64,000 nt of DNA. Source: Psychrilyobacter atlanticus DSM 19335. GTDB taxonomy: Bacteria > Fusobacteriota > Fusobacteriia > Fusobacteriales > Fusobacteriaceae. Under the pieces are notes generated by a model, which did not search any database, had not been told where the DNA came from, and saw only the letters and a program-made list of their open reading frames with translations. Position numbers and translations under genes: made by a program. Each line of letters starts with the position of its first letter. Within the stretch, counting starts at the first letter, position 1. The stretch spans positions 1,410,986-1,474,985 of the forward strand of contig NZ_KE384547.1 of assembly GCF_000426625.1 (NCBI RefSeq), read 5' to 3'. This document shows, in pieces, positions 17,490 to 25,338 of this stretch.

Positions 17490-17618
17490 ATGAAAAAAAT
17501 AGGAAGACCAAAAGTTGAATCACCTAAAAACATCGATATAAAAGTTAGAATCGATGAAGAAACTAACAAAAAACTTTTAGAGTATTGTAAAGACCTCGGC
17601 AGTGGTTTAAAATTCTAA
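17490..17618 (+). pseudogene. Truncated ribbon-helix-helix regulator
   Basis: A 42-codon frame starts after GGAGG and reads MKKIGRPKVESPKNIDIKVR..., the N-terminal strand and first helix of a mobile-element RHH protein (GRPK...KVRIDEETNKKLLEYC). It breaks off where the second helix should start and ends in an unrelated LGSGLKF tail. The break coincides with the end of a minus-strand gene fragment at 17563-17715, marking a deletion or fusion joint near 17597. It is probably non-functional. Confidence 0.6.
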
Positions 17619-17715
17619 CTGCTTCTTTTTCAACTGAGTTTTGTTTTAAATTTAAAGTAGTCATATTTCTAGGTCTATTCCATTCGTTATTCTCTATATT
17701 AGCGTGTTCTTTCAT
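17563..17715 (-). pseudogene. Truncated gene following the OmpA-like gene
   Basis: The 50-codon frame begins MKEHANIENNEWNRPRNM after TTAGGAG, 24 bases downstream of the OmpA-like stop, so it was probably the fourth gene of that operon. Its last ten codons run antisense into the RHH fragment and look like read-through of foreign sequence. No family is recognised for the N-terminal part. It may still be expressed as a short peptide. Confidence 0.45.
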
Positions 17716-17739
17716 AATAAAACTCCTAATTCTAATTTT

Positions 17740-18594
17740 TTATTTCCTTTTTGTTCCTACTTCAATAATCATTTGTACCGTTCTATTAAGAGGTTCTTTT
17801 ACATTTATAGATGTTTCAATTAATAATGTATTTGAAGATGATATGAATATTTTTTCTTTTGGGATACCTATTTTCATCAATTTTTTTTGGACGTTTTCCC
17901 CTCTTTCACTACTAATTTTTCTATTCATTTGATTTGTACCTGTTGTATCTGTGTAAGGTATGACTATTACTGACTTTATTTCTTTAGTAAATTCTTGTAA
18001 TTTTTCTAATTTTTTTTCCCCTGAAATGGAAAGCTCACTCTCTCCTAAGTTAAAATATATCAAAGTTTTTTCAAAATTCGAATTAAAATCATTATTTTTT
18101 CTATATTTAATGTTACTATTTGCATTTATATTATTGACTGATTTATTCTGTGGAGAGTAAGTCAACATAAATATTGAAATAAGTGCCATACATAAATATT
18201 GAATCCAAAATCTCCAGCTCCTCAGTTTAATTAAAAAAATATAATCTTCTCTTTGGATAGCCTCTACATTTGTAGAAATGCCATTACTTGGAAAGCTTAG
18301 ACTATCGCTACCTACTAAATAATCATTAATACCTTTTTCAACTTCAATAGATTTTTTTATATATTTATACTGCAACGTTTTCATTCCACAATCAATAAAG
18401 AAAAACATCACAACTATTAAAATAGAAAATAAATAGATAATTGCATCTGAATTTTTATATCCATAAGCTATAACAGTTGACCAAAAACCGATTCCTAGAG
18501 TCTTTATTTTCCAACTATTTTCACCAAAGCCTTTCGCTAAATTTTGGTACATCTTCCAAGCTTCTATAAGGATTTCTTTTTGTTTGTCTTTCAT
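17740..18594 (-). CDS. Inner-membrane protein with C-terminal OmpA-like domain
   Basis: The 284-residue product has a soluble N-terminus and a helix pair at about 34-70 (SLATT-like 2TM appearance). A third helix at about 130-148 is followed by an OmpA C-terminal domain (about 172-280) with IYFNLGES and YTDTTGTNQMNRKISSERGENV. OmpA-like domains bind peptidoglycan, so that domain should face the periplasm. The start overlaps the stop of the upstream gene by four bases (ATGA). Zorya ZorB also couples membrane helices to OmpA, but no ZorA/MotA partner is present. Role is inferred to be an envelope-anchored effector. Confidence 0.7.
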   Translation of the reverse strand: MKDKQKEILIEAWKMYQNLAKGFGENSWKIKTLGIGFWSTVIAYGYKNSDAIIYLFSILIVVMFFFIDCGMKTLQYKYIKKSIEVEKGINDYLVGSDSLSFPSNGISTNVEAIQREDYIFLIKLRSWRFWIQYLCMALISIFMLTYSPQNKSVNNINANSNIKYRKNNDFNSNFEKTLIYFNLGESELSISGEKKLEKLQEFTKEIKSVIVIPYTDTTGTNQMNRKISSERGENVQKKLMKIGIPKEKIFISSSNTLLIETSINVKEPLNRTVQMIIEVGTKRK

Positions 18595-18971
18595 CTTATA
18601 TATTCCAATAATTCAAGATGAGTTGATTCATCTAATTCTAAAATTGCTTTTATTAATCTTTTTAAGTGCATGTCGATAAAATCCTCTAATTCTGAGGCAT
18701 GACTCATATAGCTTTTACTAAATGTTCCATCATACTCTCCTAATAATTTTTCTAAAGCATTTAATATTTTTTTTTCACTCTCATCAAATTCAGACTTTGA
18801 ACAATTTATTCTAATTCTTCTGTTTGTTGTCCCTGTTGGAAGAGTCTCTGAAAAAAATTTCTTAAACAATTGTTCTTGTAAAGAATCAACTATAACCTTT
18901 ACAATTTTTCGATTCTTTTTTTCTCCTTTAAAAATTTCTAGTAATCTTTCACACATTATTTCACTTAACAT
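18591..18971 (-). CDS. Helical protein of unknown function in NTase-OmpA operon
   Basis: This 126-residue soluble protein is predominantly helical with no recognised motif; residues 45-55 (TGTTNRRIRIN) are the most polar, loop-like segment. It overlaps the upstream nucleotidyltransferase gene by 11 bases and the downstream OmpA-like gene by four, so all three must be translated together and probably act together. It could be an adaptor or the partner of the nucleotidyltransferase. No family could be assigned. Confidence 0.65.
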   Translation of the reverse strand: MLSEIMCERLLEIFKGEKKNRKIVKVIVDSLQEQLFKKFFSETLPTGTTNRRIRINCSKSEFDESEKKILNALEKLLGEYDGTFSKSYMSHASELEDFIDMHLKRLIKAILELDESTHLELLEYIR

Positions 18972-19581
18972 TATTTATCATCTCCATTTTATTTTTAAAA
19001 TATTCAATTACATCTTTTGCTAATTCTTGCGATAAAAAATCTATTTTATTATCTTTCGAATTTATCCCTCTTTCAAACTTGTTGTATGAATAATAGAGTA
19101 ATTCATAATATTTCTCACCCAATACTTGGTTGAAAGCCTTTCTTTTGTTGAATTCAAAATTTCCTTGATGTGCTAATAAAAAAATAGAAAAATTCTTTAA
19201 TAAAGTAAAAAGATTTGAATAAAAAGACAAAAATGTAGAGCCATAAATGTCAACTTCTAATATCTTTTGGAGTATTATTTTTATCTTTTCAACCTCTTCA
19301 CCATAAGTATCTTTAAAATTAAATTTTTCTACTAAAAAATTCCAATTTTTTTCAGATCCATTTAGTAATAAGCCCTCTTTGAGGATATGATAAATAAACA
19401 GACTTCCTTTTTCATAAAGAGAACTAAACTCTTCTATACTATAGTCGATATAACTAATTGGTCCCTTAGGCCATTTCACATCTTTTTCTATTAACATTTC
19501 TGTTCCTATTCGACATATATCTATATCGCTATTTTCATTTTCTTCGTTCTTAGCTACAGAACCTATCAATATTACATACAT
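18961..19581 (-). CDS. Minimal nucleotidyltransferase-fold protein with helical C-terminus
   Basis: The 206-residue protein opens with ILIGSVAKNEENENSDIDI (4-22), the Gly-Ser...Asp-x-Asp signature of polymerase-beta-type nucleotidyltransferases, with D19 and D21 as metal ligands. The remaining 130 residues are helical and resemble the helical extension of MNT/KNT enzymes or a fused HEPN-like bundle, without a clear RxxxxH motif. The start is set by TAGGAGG. As the first gene of a three-gene overlapping operon with a membrane/OmpA protein it could be a signal-making or toxin-modifying component. Confidence 0.72.
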   Translation of the reverse strand: MYVILIGSVAKNEENENSDIDICRIGTEMLIEKDVKWPKGPISYIDYSIEEFSSLYEKGSLFIYHILKEGLLLNGSEKNWNFLVEKFNFKDTYGEEVEKIKIILQKILEVDIYGSTFLSFYSNLFTLLKNFSIFLLAHQGNFEFNKRKAFNQVLGEKYYELLYYSYNKFERGINSKDNKIDFLSQELAKDVIEYFKNKMEMINNVK

Positions 19582-19757
19582 AAATCCTCCTAATTAACTT
19601 CATATTTTTTATTACTTTAGTTTCTCAATGTGTAATTTATTTACTATTTTAAATTGTTTTAGAATTAATTCCCTTAGAGTATACTACATAAATATAAAAA
19701 TACTACCCTTAACTTTCAACCTTTTATGTGTTAAAACTCCTATAGGAGGTGTTTTTT

Positions 19758-19925
19758 ATGACACAATACAAAAAATACTTAGAAAACAACTATACCAAAG
19801 CTACTGTAGAGACTTATTTTAAAGGGATAAATAGATCTATTATAGATGAATTTAAAATATATTTGATGGAGGAAAGAAAGGTATCTATTGGATACAAAAA
19901 GAAAAACACACTAATTTTAGAGTAA
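19758..19925 (+). pseudogene. Truncated N-terminus of a tyrosine recombinase
   Basis: A 55-codon frame begins with MTQYKKYLENNYTKATVETY after TAGGAGGT. It resembles the N-terminal SAM-like core-binding domain of XerC/phage-type integrases (Y-x-x-Y-L...T-x-x-T-x-x-x-Y...F-x-x-Y-L). It looks internally shortened and stops before any catalytic residue. It sits at the right end of the RT/NTase island, opposite the C-terminal relic at 15060-15146. Confidence 0.5.
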
Positions 19926-20017
19926 AATAAGGCCACTCACGCTACCTTTAAGGCTATTTCTAACCCCCTTAAGGCCACTCAGTGGCCTTATCCATTTTCT
20001 CCCCTTCAATCCCAATG

Positions 20018-20205
20018 ATACCAACGGATTAAAGACCTTCTTATTTAACGAATTTCAACGCTACCCATGTAATCATAAGGGGAAGTTTTTAGGAGAGCTT
20101 AGAAGGGAAATTAGAGAGTATTTTTGTATTTTTCTTATTTCTAATGTTCATTACTTGAGAGAAGAAAAAAATGACAGAGTGTTAGCTTATCTATCATATA
20201 TTTAA
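20018..20205 (+). pseudogene. Degenerate C-terminal fragment of a mobile-element gene
   Basis: An open frame without start reads ...NGLKTFLFNEFQRYPCNHK...ELRREIREYF...HYLREEKNDRVLAYLSYI and stops. The composition is protein-like, and a more decayed copy of the same DNA is visible at about 22280-22400. The parent family is not recognised with certainty; a transposase or recombinase tail is likely. Upstream lies the perfect palindrome AAGGCCACTCAGTGGCCTT (about 19970-19988). Confidence 0.35.
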
Positions 20206-20208
20206 TAA

Positions 20209-20240
20209 GAAAAGTCTATCAATTAAGATAGACTTTTCTT
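20209..20240 (+). terminator. Terminator at right end of the island
   Basis: GAAAAGTCTATC pairs with GATAGACTTTTC, followed by TTTT. Confidence 0.8.
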
Positions 20241-20281
20241 TTGAGGATTTAAATTAATATAGTGGGAGTTCAAGCACTGTA

Positions 20282-20311
20282 GTAAGTGCCATTTTTGATC
20301 TCTAAATTTAG
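20282..20311. repeat. Right imperfect direct repeat of the island
   Basis: GTAAGTGCC-A-TTTTTGA-T-CTCTAA corresponds to the left copy at 15233-15263. Each copy follows a terminator hairpin by roughly 40 bases. The remaining bases up to 20497 show no further gene. Confidence 0.5.
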
Positions 20312-20497
20312 ATATTAGATAACCTATTTATTCAAGAGAAAATGCCAATTGTAAAAGCCTGTACCCCAAAAGAAAAGAAATAATTTTTGTGATGCAGCAA
20401 AGAAAAAATAAATAAATTAATAACACTCTAAAATGTTATAAAATATATTTTATTGTGCTATACTTAATATTAAAAATAAGTATAGAGGAGTGATTTT

Positions 20498-20992
20498 ATG
20501 ATTATAAGAGAAGTATTACTAGAAGATGCAGAAAGATATCTTCAAATGCTCAAAATTTTAGATGAGCAAACAAATTTTTTGATGTTCGAACCGGGCGAAA
20601 GAAAAACTACCCTAGAAGATCAAAAAAATATTATTAAATATAATATTGAAAATGAAATCCCTATGTTTTTAATGGAAGTAGAAGGTAAAATTGTTGGATT
20701 TTTGAAAGGGGTGAGATACAAATGTAATAGAATGAATTATAATCTACATATTGCTTTAGGTATCCTAAATTCCCATAGAGGAAAAGGCGGGGGAAAAGCA
20801 TTAATGAATAAAGTGGACCAGTGGTCTCAGAATAAAAATATTAAAAGAATTGAATTAACTGTAGTTTGTGATAATGAAAAAGCGGTAAACTTATATAAGT
20901 CTATGGGATTTGAAATTGAAGGTATTAAAAGGTCATCTTTCAGATTAGACGGTGAATTTGTCGATCAATACTATATGGGAAAAGTATATTAA
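20498..20992 (+). CDS. GNAT-family N-acetyltransferase
   Basis: The 164-residue protein is a clear RimI/SpeG-like GNAT: LHIALGILNSHRGKGGGKAL (about 87-106) includes the R-G-K-G-G-G acetyl-CoA loop, and CDNEKAVNLYKSMGFEIEG is the classical motif B. Enzymes of this branch often acetylate polyamines, antibiotics or protein N-termini. TAGAGGAGTG precedes the ATG. It is the first intact gene right of the island. Confidence 0.9.
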   Translation: MIIREVLLEDAERYLQMLKILDEQTNFLMFEPGERKTTLEDQKNIIKYNIENEIPMFLMEVEGKIVGFLKGVRYKCNRMNYNLHIALGILNSHRGKGGGKALMNKVDQWSQNKNIKRIELTVVCDNEKAVNLYKSMGFEIEGIKRSSFRLDGEFVDQYYMGKVY

Positions 20993-21002
20993 AAATCAAA
21001 AG

Positions 21003-21060
21003 TGGGAAAAGAAAAAGGATCAACTACAACTTTAAAAGTTTGTAGGTGATCCTTTTCCCG
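21003..21060. terminator. Long bidirectional hairpin between convergent genes
   Basis: GGGAAAAG...AAGGATCA on the left pairs with TGATCCTTTTCCC on the right around an ACTACAACTTT/AAAGTTTGTAGG stem. Confidence 0.8.
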
Positions 21061-21091
21061 TATTCCAATCGCTTAAAATATAACATAGACT

Positions 21092-21730
21092 TTATTTTAA
21101 TTTTAACACCTTTCCTCTGTCCAATAAATAGATATCACCAAAAAATTGCAAACCTGAAGTTATTTTTATTGCACTGTTGTCAGTTATACCAAAAATTAAA
21201 TTCTCACTGGATAATTTAAATAATTTTTCATTAAAATGACTCTCAATTGGTTCAAAATGAGGAATGACGGTAATTGGACTAATTCCTAATCCATCATATA
21301 TCCTATCAGCACTGTCTAAATTATCTTTAAACACCATAGATGTTCCACCTAAATTAATAGCTCCAGCAGACAAGCCCATTAAGGTACCAATAAATTCATC
21401 CAGTGCTTTCTCCAATTGATATTCCTTGATAAATTTAAATTGATTTAATGTATCGCCACCACTTAAAAAAATAACAGTAGCACTTTTTATTATTTTTTTA
21501 GCTTCCTCAGAAGAATACCTTCTATCCAATAAAGTAGAGATTTTAAAATCAATTCCAATACTTTCAAATAAGTTCTTAGTTAGATCAAAATATTTTTCAC
21601 TTATATTAATGTCTTCAGGAACAGTCGGGATAAAAACAAAGCTATCTATATTTATATCATCTTTCAAATTTCTTTCTATATCTTTTGGAAAATTGTTGTT
21701 AAAATTACTGAATAAATAAATGGTCATCAT
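21092..21730 (-). CDS. Peptidase E-like (S51) family protein
   Basis: The 212-residue protein has FLSGGDTLNQ (about 88-97) and the nucleophile elbow GLSAGA with Ser121, the hallmark of S51 aspartyl dipeptidases and related glutamine-amidotransferase-like hydrolases. The family cleaves N-terminal Asp dipeptides. A later His (HFEP, near 158) is in the right place for the catalytic His. AGAGGTGT precedes the tandem ATGATG start. It is followed after about 45 bases by a YwqK-like gene in the opposite order of transcription, so the genes are not an operon by necessity. Confidence 0.85.
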   Translation of the reverse strand: MMTIYLFSNFNNNFPKDIERNLKDDINIDSFVFIPTVPEDINISEKYFDLTKNLFESIGIDFKISTLLDRRYSSEEAKKIIKSATVIFLSGGDTLNQFKFIKEYQLEKALDEFIGTLMGLSAGAINLGGTSMVFKDNLDSADRIYDGLGISPITVIPHFEPIESHFNEKLFKLSSENLIFGITDNSAIKITSGLQFFGDIYLLDRGKVLKLK

Positions 21731-21775
21731 AGTTACACCTCTTTATTAATTGTTACCCAATACCTTTTAGTTTCT

Positions 21776-22141
21776 TTAATCAACTTTTTCCCCATCTTTA
21801 TAATTCATTTTCAGTTTAACTTCTCCATTTTTATTATAGGTAATTGATTCTCCGTCTCTTTCTCCGCCTTTATAGTTTGTTTTAAATTTTATTTCTCCGC
21901 CTTTATAATAAGTGAGCCATTCTCCATCTTTTTTCCCATTTTTATAATTTCCTTTAAACATAACCTTTCCGTTTTCACAGTATCCAATAACTTCTGCATT
22001 TTTTAATTTATTTTTAAAATGTCTCTCAGGTTCAATACTTCGTTCATATGATTGATTTTGATCAATTGATTTTCTATAACTAATTAAACTTATTTTAATC
22101 ACTGATATCAATAATAACAGCAGTAATAGTATTTTTTTCAT
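21776..22141 (-). CDS. YwqK-family MORN-like repeat protein, paralog of 4811-5188
   Basis: This 121-residue exported protein shares the same plan as the gene at 4811-5188: a hydrophobic signal, a QNQ-containing spacer, CENGK, then three NYKNGKKDGEWLTYYK-type MORN_2 repeats. The sequence similarity is high enough to mean duplication. No toxin partner is adjacent. GAGGGGGAAACC precedes the ATG. It is probably an envelope protein of unknown function. Confidence 0.75.
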   Translation of the reverse strand: MKKILLLLLLLISVIKISLISYRKSIDQNQSYERSIEPERHFKNKLKNAEVIGYCENGKVMFKGNYKNGKKDGEWLTYYKGGEIKFKTNYKGGERDGESITYNKNGEVKLKMNYKDGEKVD

Positions 22142-22279
22142 GGTTTCCCCCTCTTTATTTATAGTTTAATTTAAAGTATGCTCATATACTTTATACTACA
22201 AACCCTAAATAATATCAAGATTACCTTAATAAACTATAGGTAAATAAGCCATGTTTTTAATCTTATTTTCATTTATTTA

Positions 22280-22400
22280 AGAGAAATTTTAACGAATGGA
22301 TGATTTGATCAGGAAGAAATTGCATCTAAGAACCTTACGAAAAAACTTAGGAGGGAAGTGAAAAGGTATTTTTTTAATTTATTATTTCTAATATTTCTTC
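22280..22400 (+). pseudogene. Heavily decayed copy of the fragment at 20018-20205
   Basis: Blocks TTAACGAAT, CTTAGGAGGGAAGTGA and GGTATTTTTTT...TTATTTCTAAT align with 20050-20150, but stops interrupt every frame. It marks a second remnant of the same mobile sequence beside the tandem repeats. Confidence 0.3.
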
Positions 22401-22467
22401 TAGAAAGAAAGAGAAGGGAGAGTTTCTAAAGATTCCATCTTTAATACGGGTCTCTTTTCTCTTGAAA

Positions 22468-22984
22468 GAAAATGAGACGTAAAAGTTCAAGAAGTTTCTA
22501 ATGGTCTTAATGAGTAATACACAATCGTTGTTGTAGAAACAGTACAGCTGAAGTACAACGACTATAAACTTCAAAATTAAAAATTAAAAACAGGTACTAG
22601 TCTACGTCAAAAATAATTAAATTCTTTTTTAGATGTTATTCTACTCCTCAGTAAATATCTTTACGAGTTTCGTCGTACTCACCATGTCCGTCAGGCACCC
22701 CACTAAGAAACGGGGATCCATGGCCTCACTCTATAACATCAAATGGTTATTGCTTCGTCTTCTCTATTTGAGAGAAGTCAGAATGAGGAAGTATAAGATT
22801 TTTTGCTTTTCTTTGGTTCATTTCTTTTGCTGCATTTTTATTTTTTTCTAATGTTATTAGAGAAAAATAAAATATTCGCATATCTGAAATGAACTCCGTT
22901 AAGGGTGACACCCTTAGGTTTAATTTTTTGTTCTATCCACGAGTATTTAATTTATTTCTATTTAGAAAAAATTAAGATGTAGAA
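22468..22984 (-). repeat. 518-bp structured tandem repeat, copy A
   Basis: This unit is repeated immediately next door with a 517/518-base period and only a handful of differences. Read on the minus strand it forms many hairpins: CCCC/GGGG around GTTTCTTAGT, GTAAA-GATA-TTTAC, an outer GATGTTAT/ATAACATC stem (22632-22640 with 22733-22740), TAAGGGT-GAC-ACCCTTA, and a long TCGTTGTA/TACAACAACGA stem. Its core matches the element upstream of metK. It looks like a large structured RNA or non-autonomous element, not a gene. Confidence 0.7.
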
Positions 22985-23502
22985 GAAAATGAGACGTAAA
23001 AGTTCAAGAAGTTTCTAATGGTCTTAATGAGTAATACACAATCGTTGTTGTAGAAACAGTACAGCTGAAGTACAACGACTATAAACTTCAAAATTAAAAA
23101 TTAAAAACAGGTACTAGTCTACGTCAAAAATAATTAAATTCTTTTTTTAGATGTTATTCTACTCCTCAGTAAATATCTTTACGAGTTTCGTCGTACTCAC
23201 CATGTCCGTCAGGCACCCCACTAAGAAACGGGGATCCATGGCCTCACTCTATAACATCAAATGGTTATTGCTTCGTCTTCTCTATTTGAGAGAAGTCAGA
23301 ATGAGGAAGTATAAGATTTTTTGCTTTTCTTTGGTTCGTTTCTTTTGCTGCATTTTTATTTTTTTCTAATGTTATTAGAGAAAAATAAAATATTCGCATA
23401 TCTGAAATGAACTCCGTTAAGGGTGACACCCTTAGGTTTAATTTTTTGTTCTATCCACGAGTATTTAACTTATTTCAATTTAGAAAAAATTAAGATAAAA
23501 AA
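22985..23502 (-). repeat. 518-bp structured tandem repeat, copy B
   Basis: This is a near-perfect direct copy of 22468-22984, differing by one extra T before AGATGTTAT, an A-to-G change near 23338 and two changes near the end. The copies abut without spacer. The two 72-codon frames inside copies A and B are identical apart from one residue, but have no ribosome-binding site and track the RNA-like hairpins, so I do not call them genes. Confidence 0.7.
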
Positions 23503-23508
23503 TTTAAC

Positions 23509-24021
23509 CTACACTAATTCCATTGCCATTACGTACGCTTTCTTTACTTTATCCCCCAGTGTTACATCGGTTTCTTTTATTGTTTTATAACCCAGGTTCT
23601 CCCAAAATTTTAATCCCTTGATATTTTCTTTGACAACACCTAGTGTAAGTGACTTTCCACTGTCCTTTAATACCATTTCAATTAAAGCATTATGAACCAA
23701 TTTTCCAATTCCCTTATTCCTATCTTTTTTCTTCAAAAGAAATAACCCAATGATCCATTGATCTATTACAGGGTAATCCTTTATAAGATCTATTACCCCT
23801 ATCAGCTCCTCCTTATAATAGACTCCTAATACAAACTTATCTTTGTATTCTTTCTCCGGAGGCAGAGCAGTCAATATTTCCTCTGTATCTTCTGTTGTGT
23901 GAATGGCACCATTAACCATTAAAAAATAATCCTCGCATTCATTGCACAGCTGATCGATAGATCCCATATCATCTAAATCCAGAGATACAATTTTTATATT
24001 TTCATCTACTATTTTTTCCAT
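23509..24021 (-). CDS. GNAT-family N-acetyltransferase
   Basis: The 170-residue protein has WIIGLFLLKKKDRNKGIGKLV (about 88-108) with the R-N-K-G-I-G acetyl-CoA loop and KGLKFWENLGYKTI as motif B. An acidic N-terminal half binds an unknown substrate. Its stop lies 7 bases from the end of the tandem repeats, so its transcript would read straight into them. It is the fifth GNAT in the window. Confidence 0.85.
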   Translation of the reverse strand: MEKIVDENIKIVSLDLDDMGSIDQLCNECEDYFLMVNGAIHTTEDTEEILTALPPEKEYKDKFVLGVYYKEELIGVIDLIKDYPVIDQWIIGLFLLKKKDRNKGIGKLVHNALIEMVLKDSGKSLTLGVVKENIKGLKFWENLGYKTIKETDVTLGDKVKKAYVMAMELV

Positions 24022-24087
24022 ATTTTTATCCCCCTTTATCCAAGTACTTCTGTTTTTTATTAACTCAAATTTATTTCCATCCCTAAT

Positions 24088-25197
24088 TTAAGAGATAAAT
24101 ATTGTTTTTGTTGTCGATTTCTTTGCCCTATAGAGATTTTTATCTAACTGCATAAAATAGCCCCTTAAGTCTTTTTTTGAATCTAACTCCAATATCCCAA
24201 TACTGATCCCGACCTTCCCACCAAAATCATTGTAATAAATATCTAAGTTAGAGACCTCATCTACAACTTTTTCAGCTAATTCCAGCGCTTCTTCTTTAGA
24301 GGTTTTAGTAATTCCACAGAGAAATTCATCTCCCCCATACCTTCCGATCTCTCCTCTGTTAAAAAATAATCTTTTCAAAATTTCAGCCACCTTCATAAGA
24401 ACTTCATCCCCTACAAAATGACCGAAGTTATCATTGACACCTTTAAAATTATTCAGATCCATCAGGTAGAGGAAAACTTTTTCACCTTTTAAAATAGATT
24501 TTTTATAGATCTTATCAAAGGATTCATAAAAAAATCTCCTATTATAAATCCCAGTAAGGTCATCGTATTTAGAATACTTCTCTAAAATTTTATTTGCCAT
24601 TAATATTTTTTTATTTTGAAGAGTGTTATTGAGAGCAATACTCATAAAAGGAATTAGCTCCCTGCATACCTCTATCTGCTCTATTGAAAAGGTATCCCTT
24701 TCATATATCTGAAAAGTAAATGCTCCAATTGCATCTTTTTCTATTATCAAAGGTGTAAAATAAGTCGCTGTTGGAATTCTTCCTATAAAAACTGCAGGCC
24801 CTTCCCTTGTGTGTTTTTCATAGATATATTCTTTTTTATCTAAAACTGCCTTTAATAATTTACTCGCACTACCTTCACTATAAAGGATCTCTTCAAAGTC
24901 TAATCGTTCATTTTTCTCAAAGAAAAAACAATCAGATATTCTTTTTTCTTTAGGATAATTAACTGCTATCCCAATAGTACATTCACCATAACTATCTCTC
25001 AAAAAATTATATACTATTTTTGACATCTCCTCTATTGAGCTGGTAGAAACCAAAGCTTTTGCAATTTCCTTTATAAAATAAAGGATATCTTTTTCCCTTA
25101 TCAATTTATGACATTCTTCTTTAGTTTCTCTATTTTCTGATAAAGTAATAGTTTTATTATTATTTTTAACAACTTTGTTCATTTTTTTCAAAACCAT
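24088..25197 (-). CDS. GAF-GGDEF diguanylate cyclase
   Basis: This 369-residue cytosolic protein has a GAF-like sensory region at about 35-200 and a GGDEF domain with YDDLTGIYNRR and an intact GGDEF signature at 288-292. It should make c-di-GMP from GTP. The residues five before the motif read RGEI rather than RxxD, so the product-inhibition I-site appears absent. AAAGGAGAA precedes the ATG. No EAL domain or c-di-GMP riboswitch is seen in the window. The ligand of the GAF region is unknown. Confidence 0.9.
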   Translation of the reverse strand: MVLKKMNKVVKNNNKTITLSENRETKEECHKLIREKDILYFIKEIAKALVSTSSIEEMSKIVYNFLRDSYGECTIGIAVNYPKEKRISDCFFFEKNERLDFEEILYSEGSASKLLKAVLDKKEYIYEKHTREGPAVFIGRIPTATYFTPLIIEKDAIGAFTFQIYERDTFSIEQIEVCRELIPFMSIALNNTLQNKKILMANKILEKYSKYDDLTGIYNRRFFYESFDKIYKKSILKGEKVFLYLMDLNNFKGVNDNFGHFVGDEVLMKVAEILKRLFFNRGEIGRYGGDEFLCGITKTSKEEALELAEKVVDEVSNLDIYYNDFGGKVGISIGILELDSKKDLRGYFMQLDKNLYRAKKSTTKTIFIS

Positions 25198-25338
25198 AAT
25201 AATTTCTCCTTTTCCATCATAAAACCAATAGAGTGCTATTTTAATTTCTGAATTGTAAATTTAAATTATAAAATTTATTTTGGTGTAAAATATCCTAGTA
25301 ATTTCTTTAATATATAATTTCATTTTCACTCTTAATTA

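Noticed and set aside
17740-18594. Zorya ZorB component
   Set aside because: There is no MotA-like ZorA gene, nor ZorC/D/E, and the membrane helix pattern differs.
20385-20410. Further copy of the 518-bp element, from the shared ATGCAGCAAAG word
   Set aside because: Similarity covers only about 12 bases of A-rich sequence and no hairpins are shared.
22633-23369. Two identical 72-codon frames as duplicated protein genes
   Set aside because: No ribosome-binding site, Cys/Phe-rich low-complexity ends, and the frame coincides with RNA-like hairpins; identity is explained by the tandem DNA duplication.
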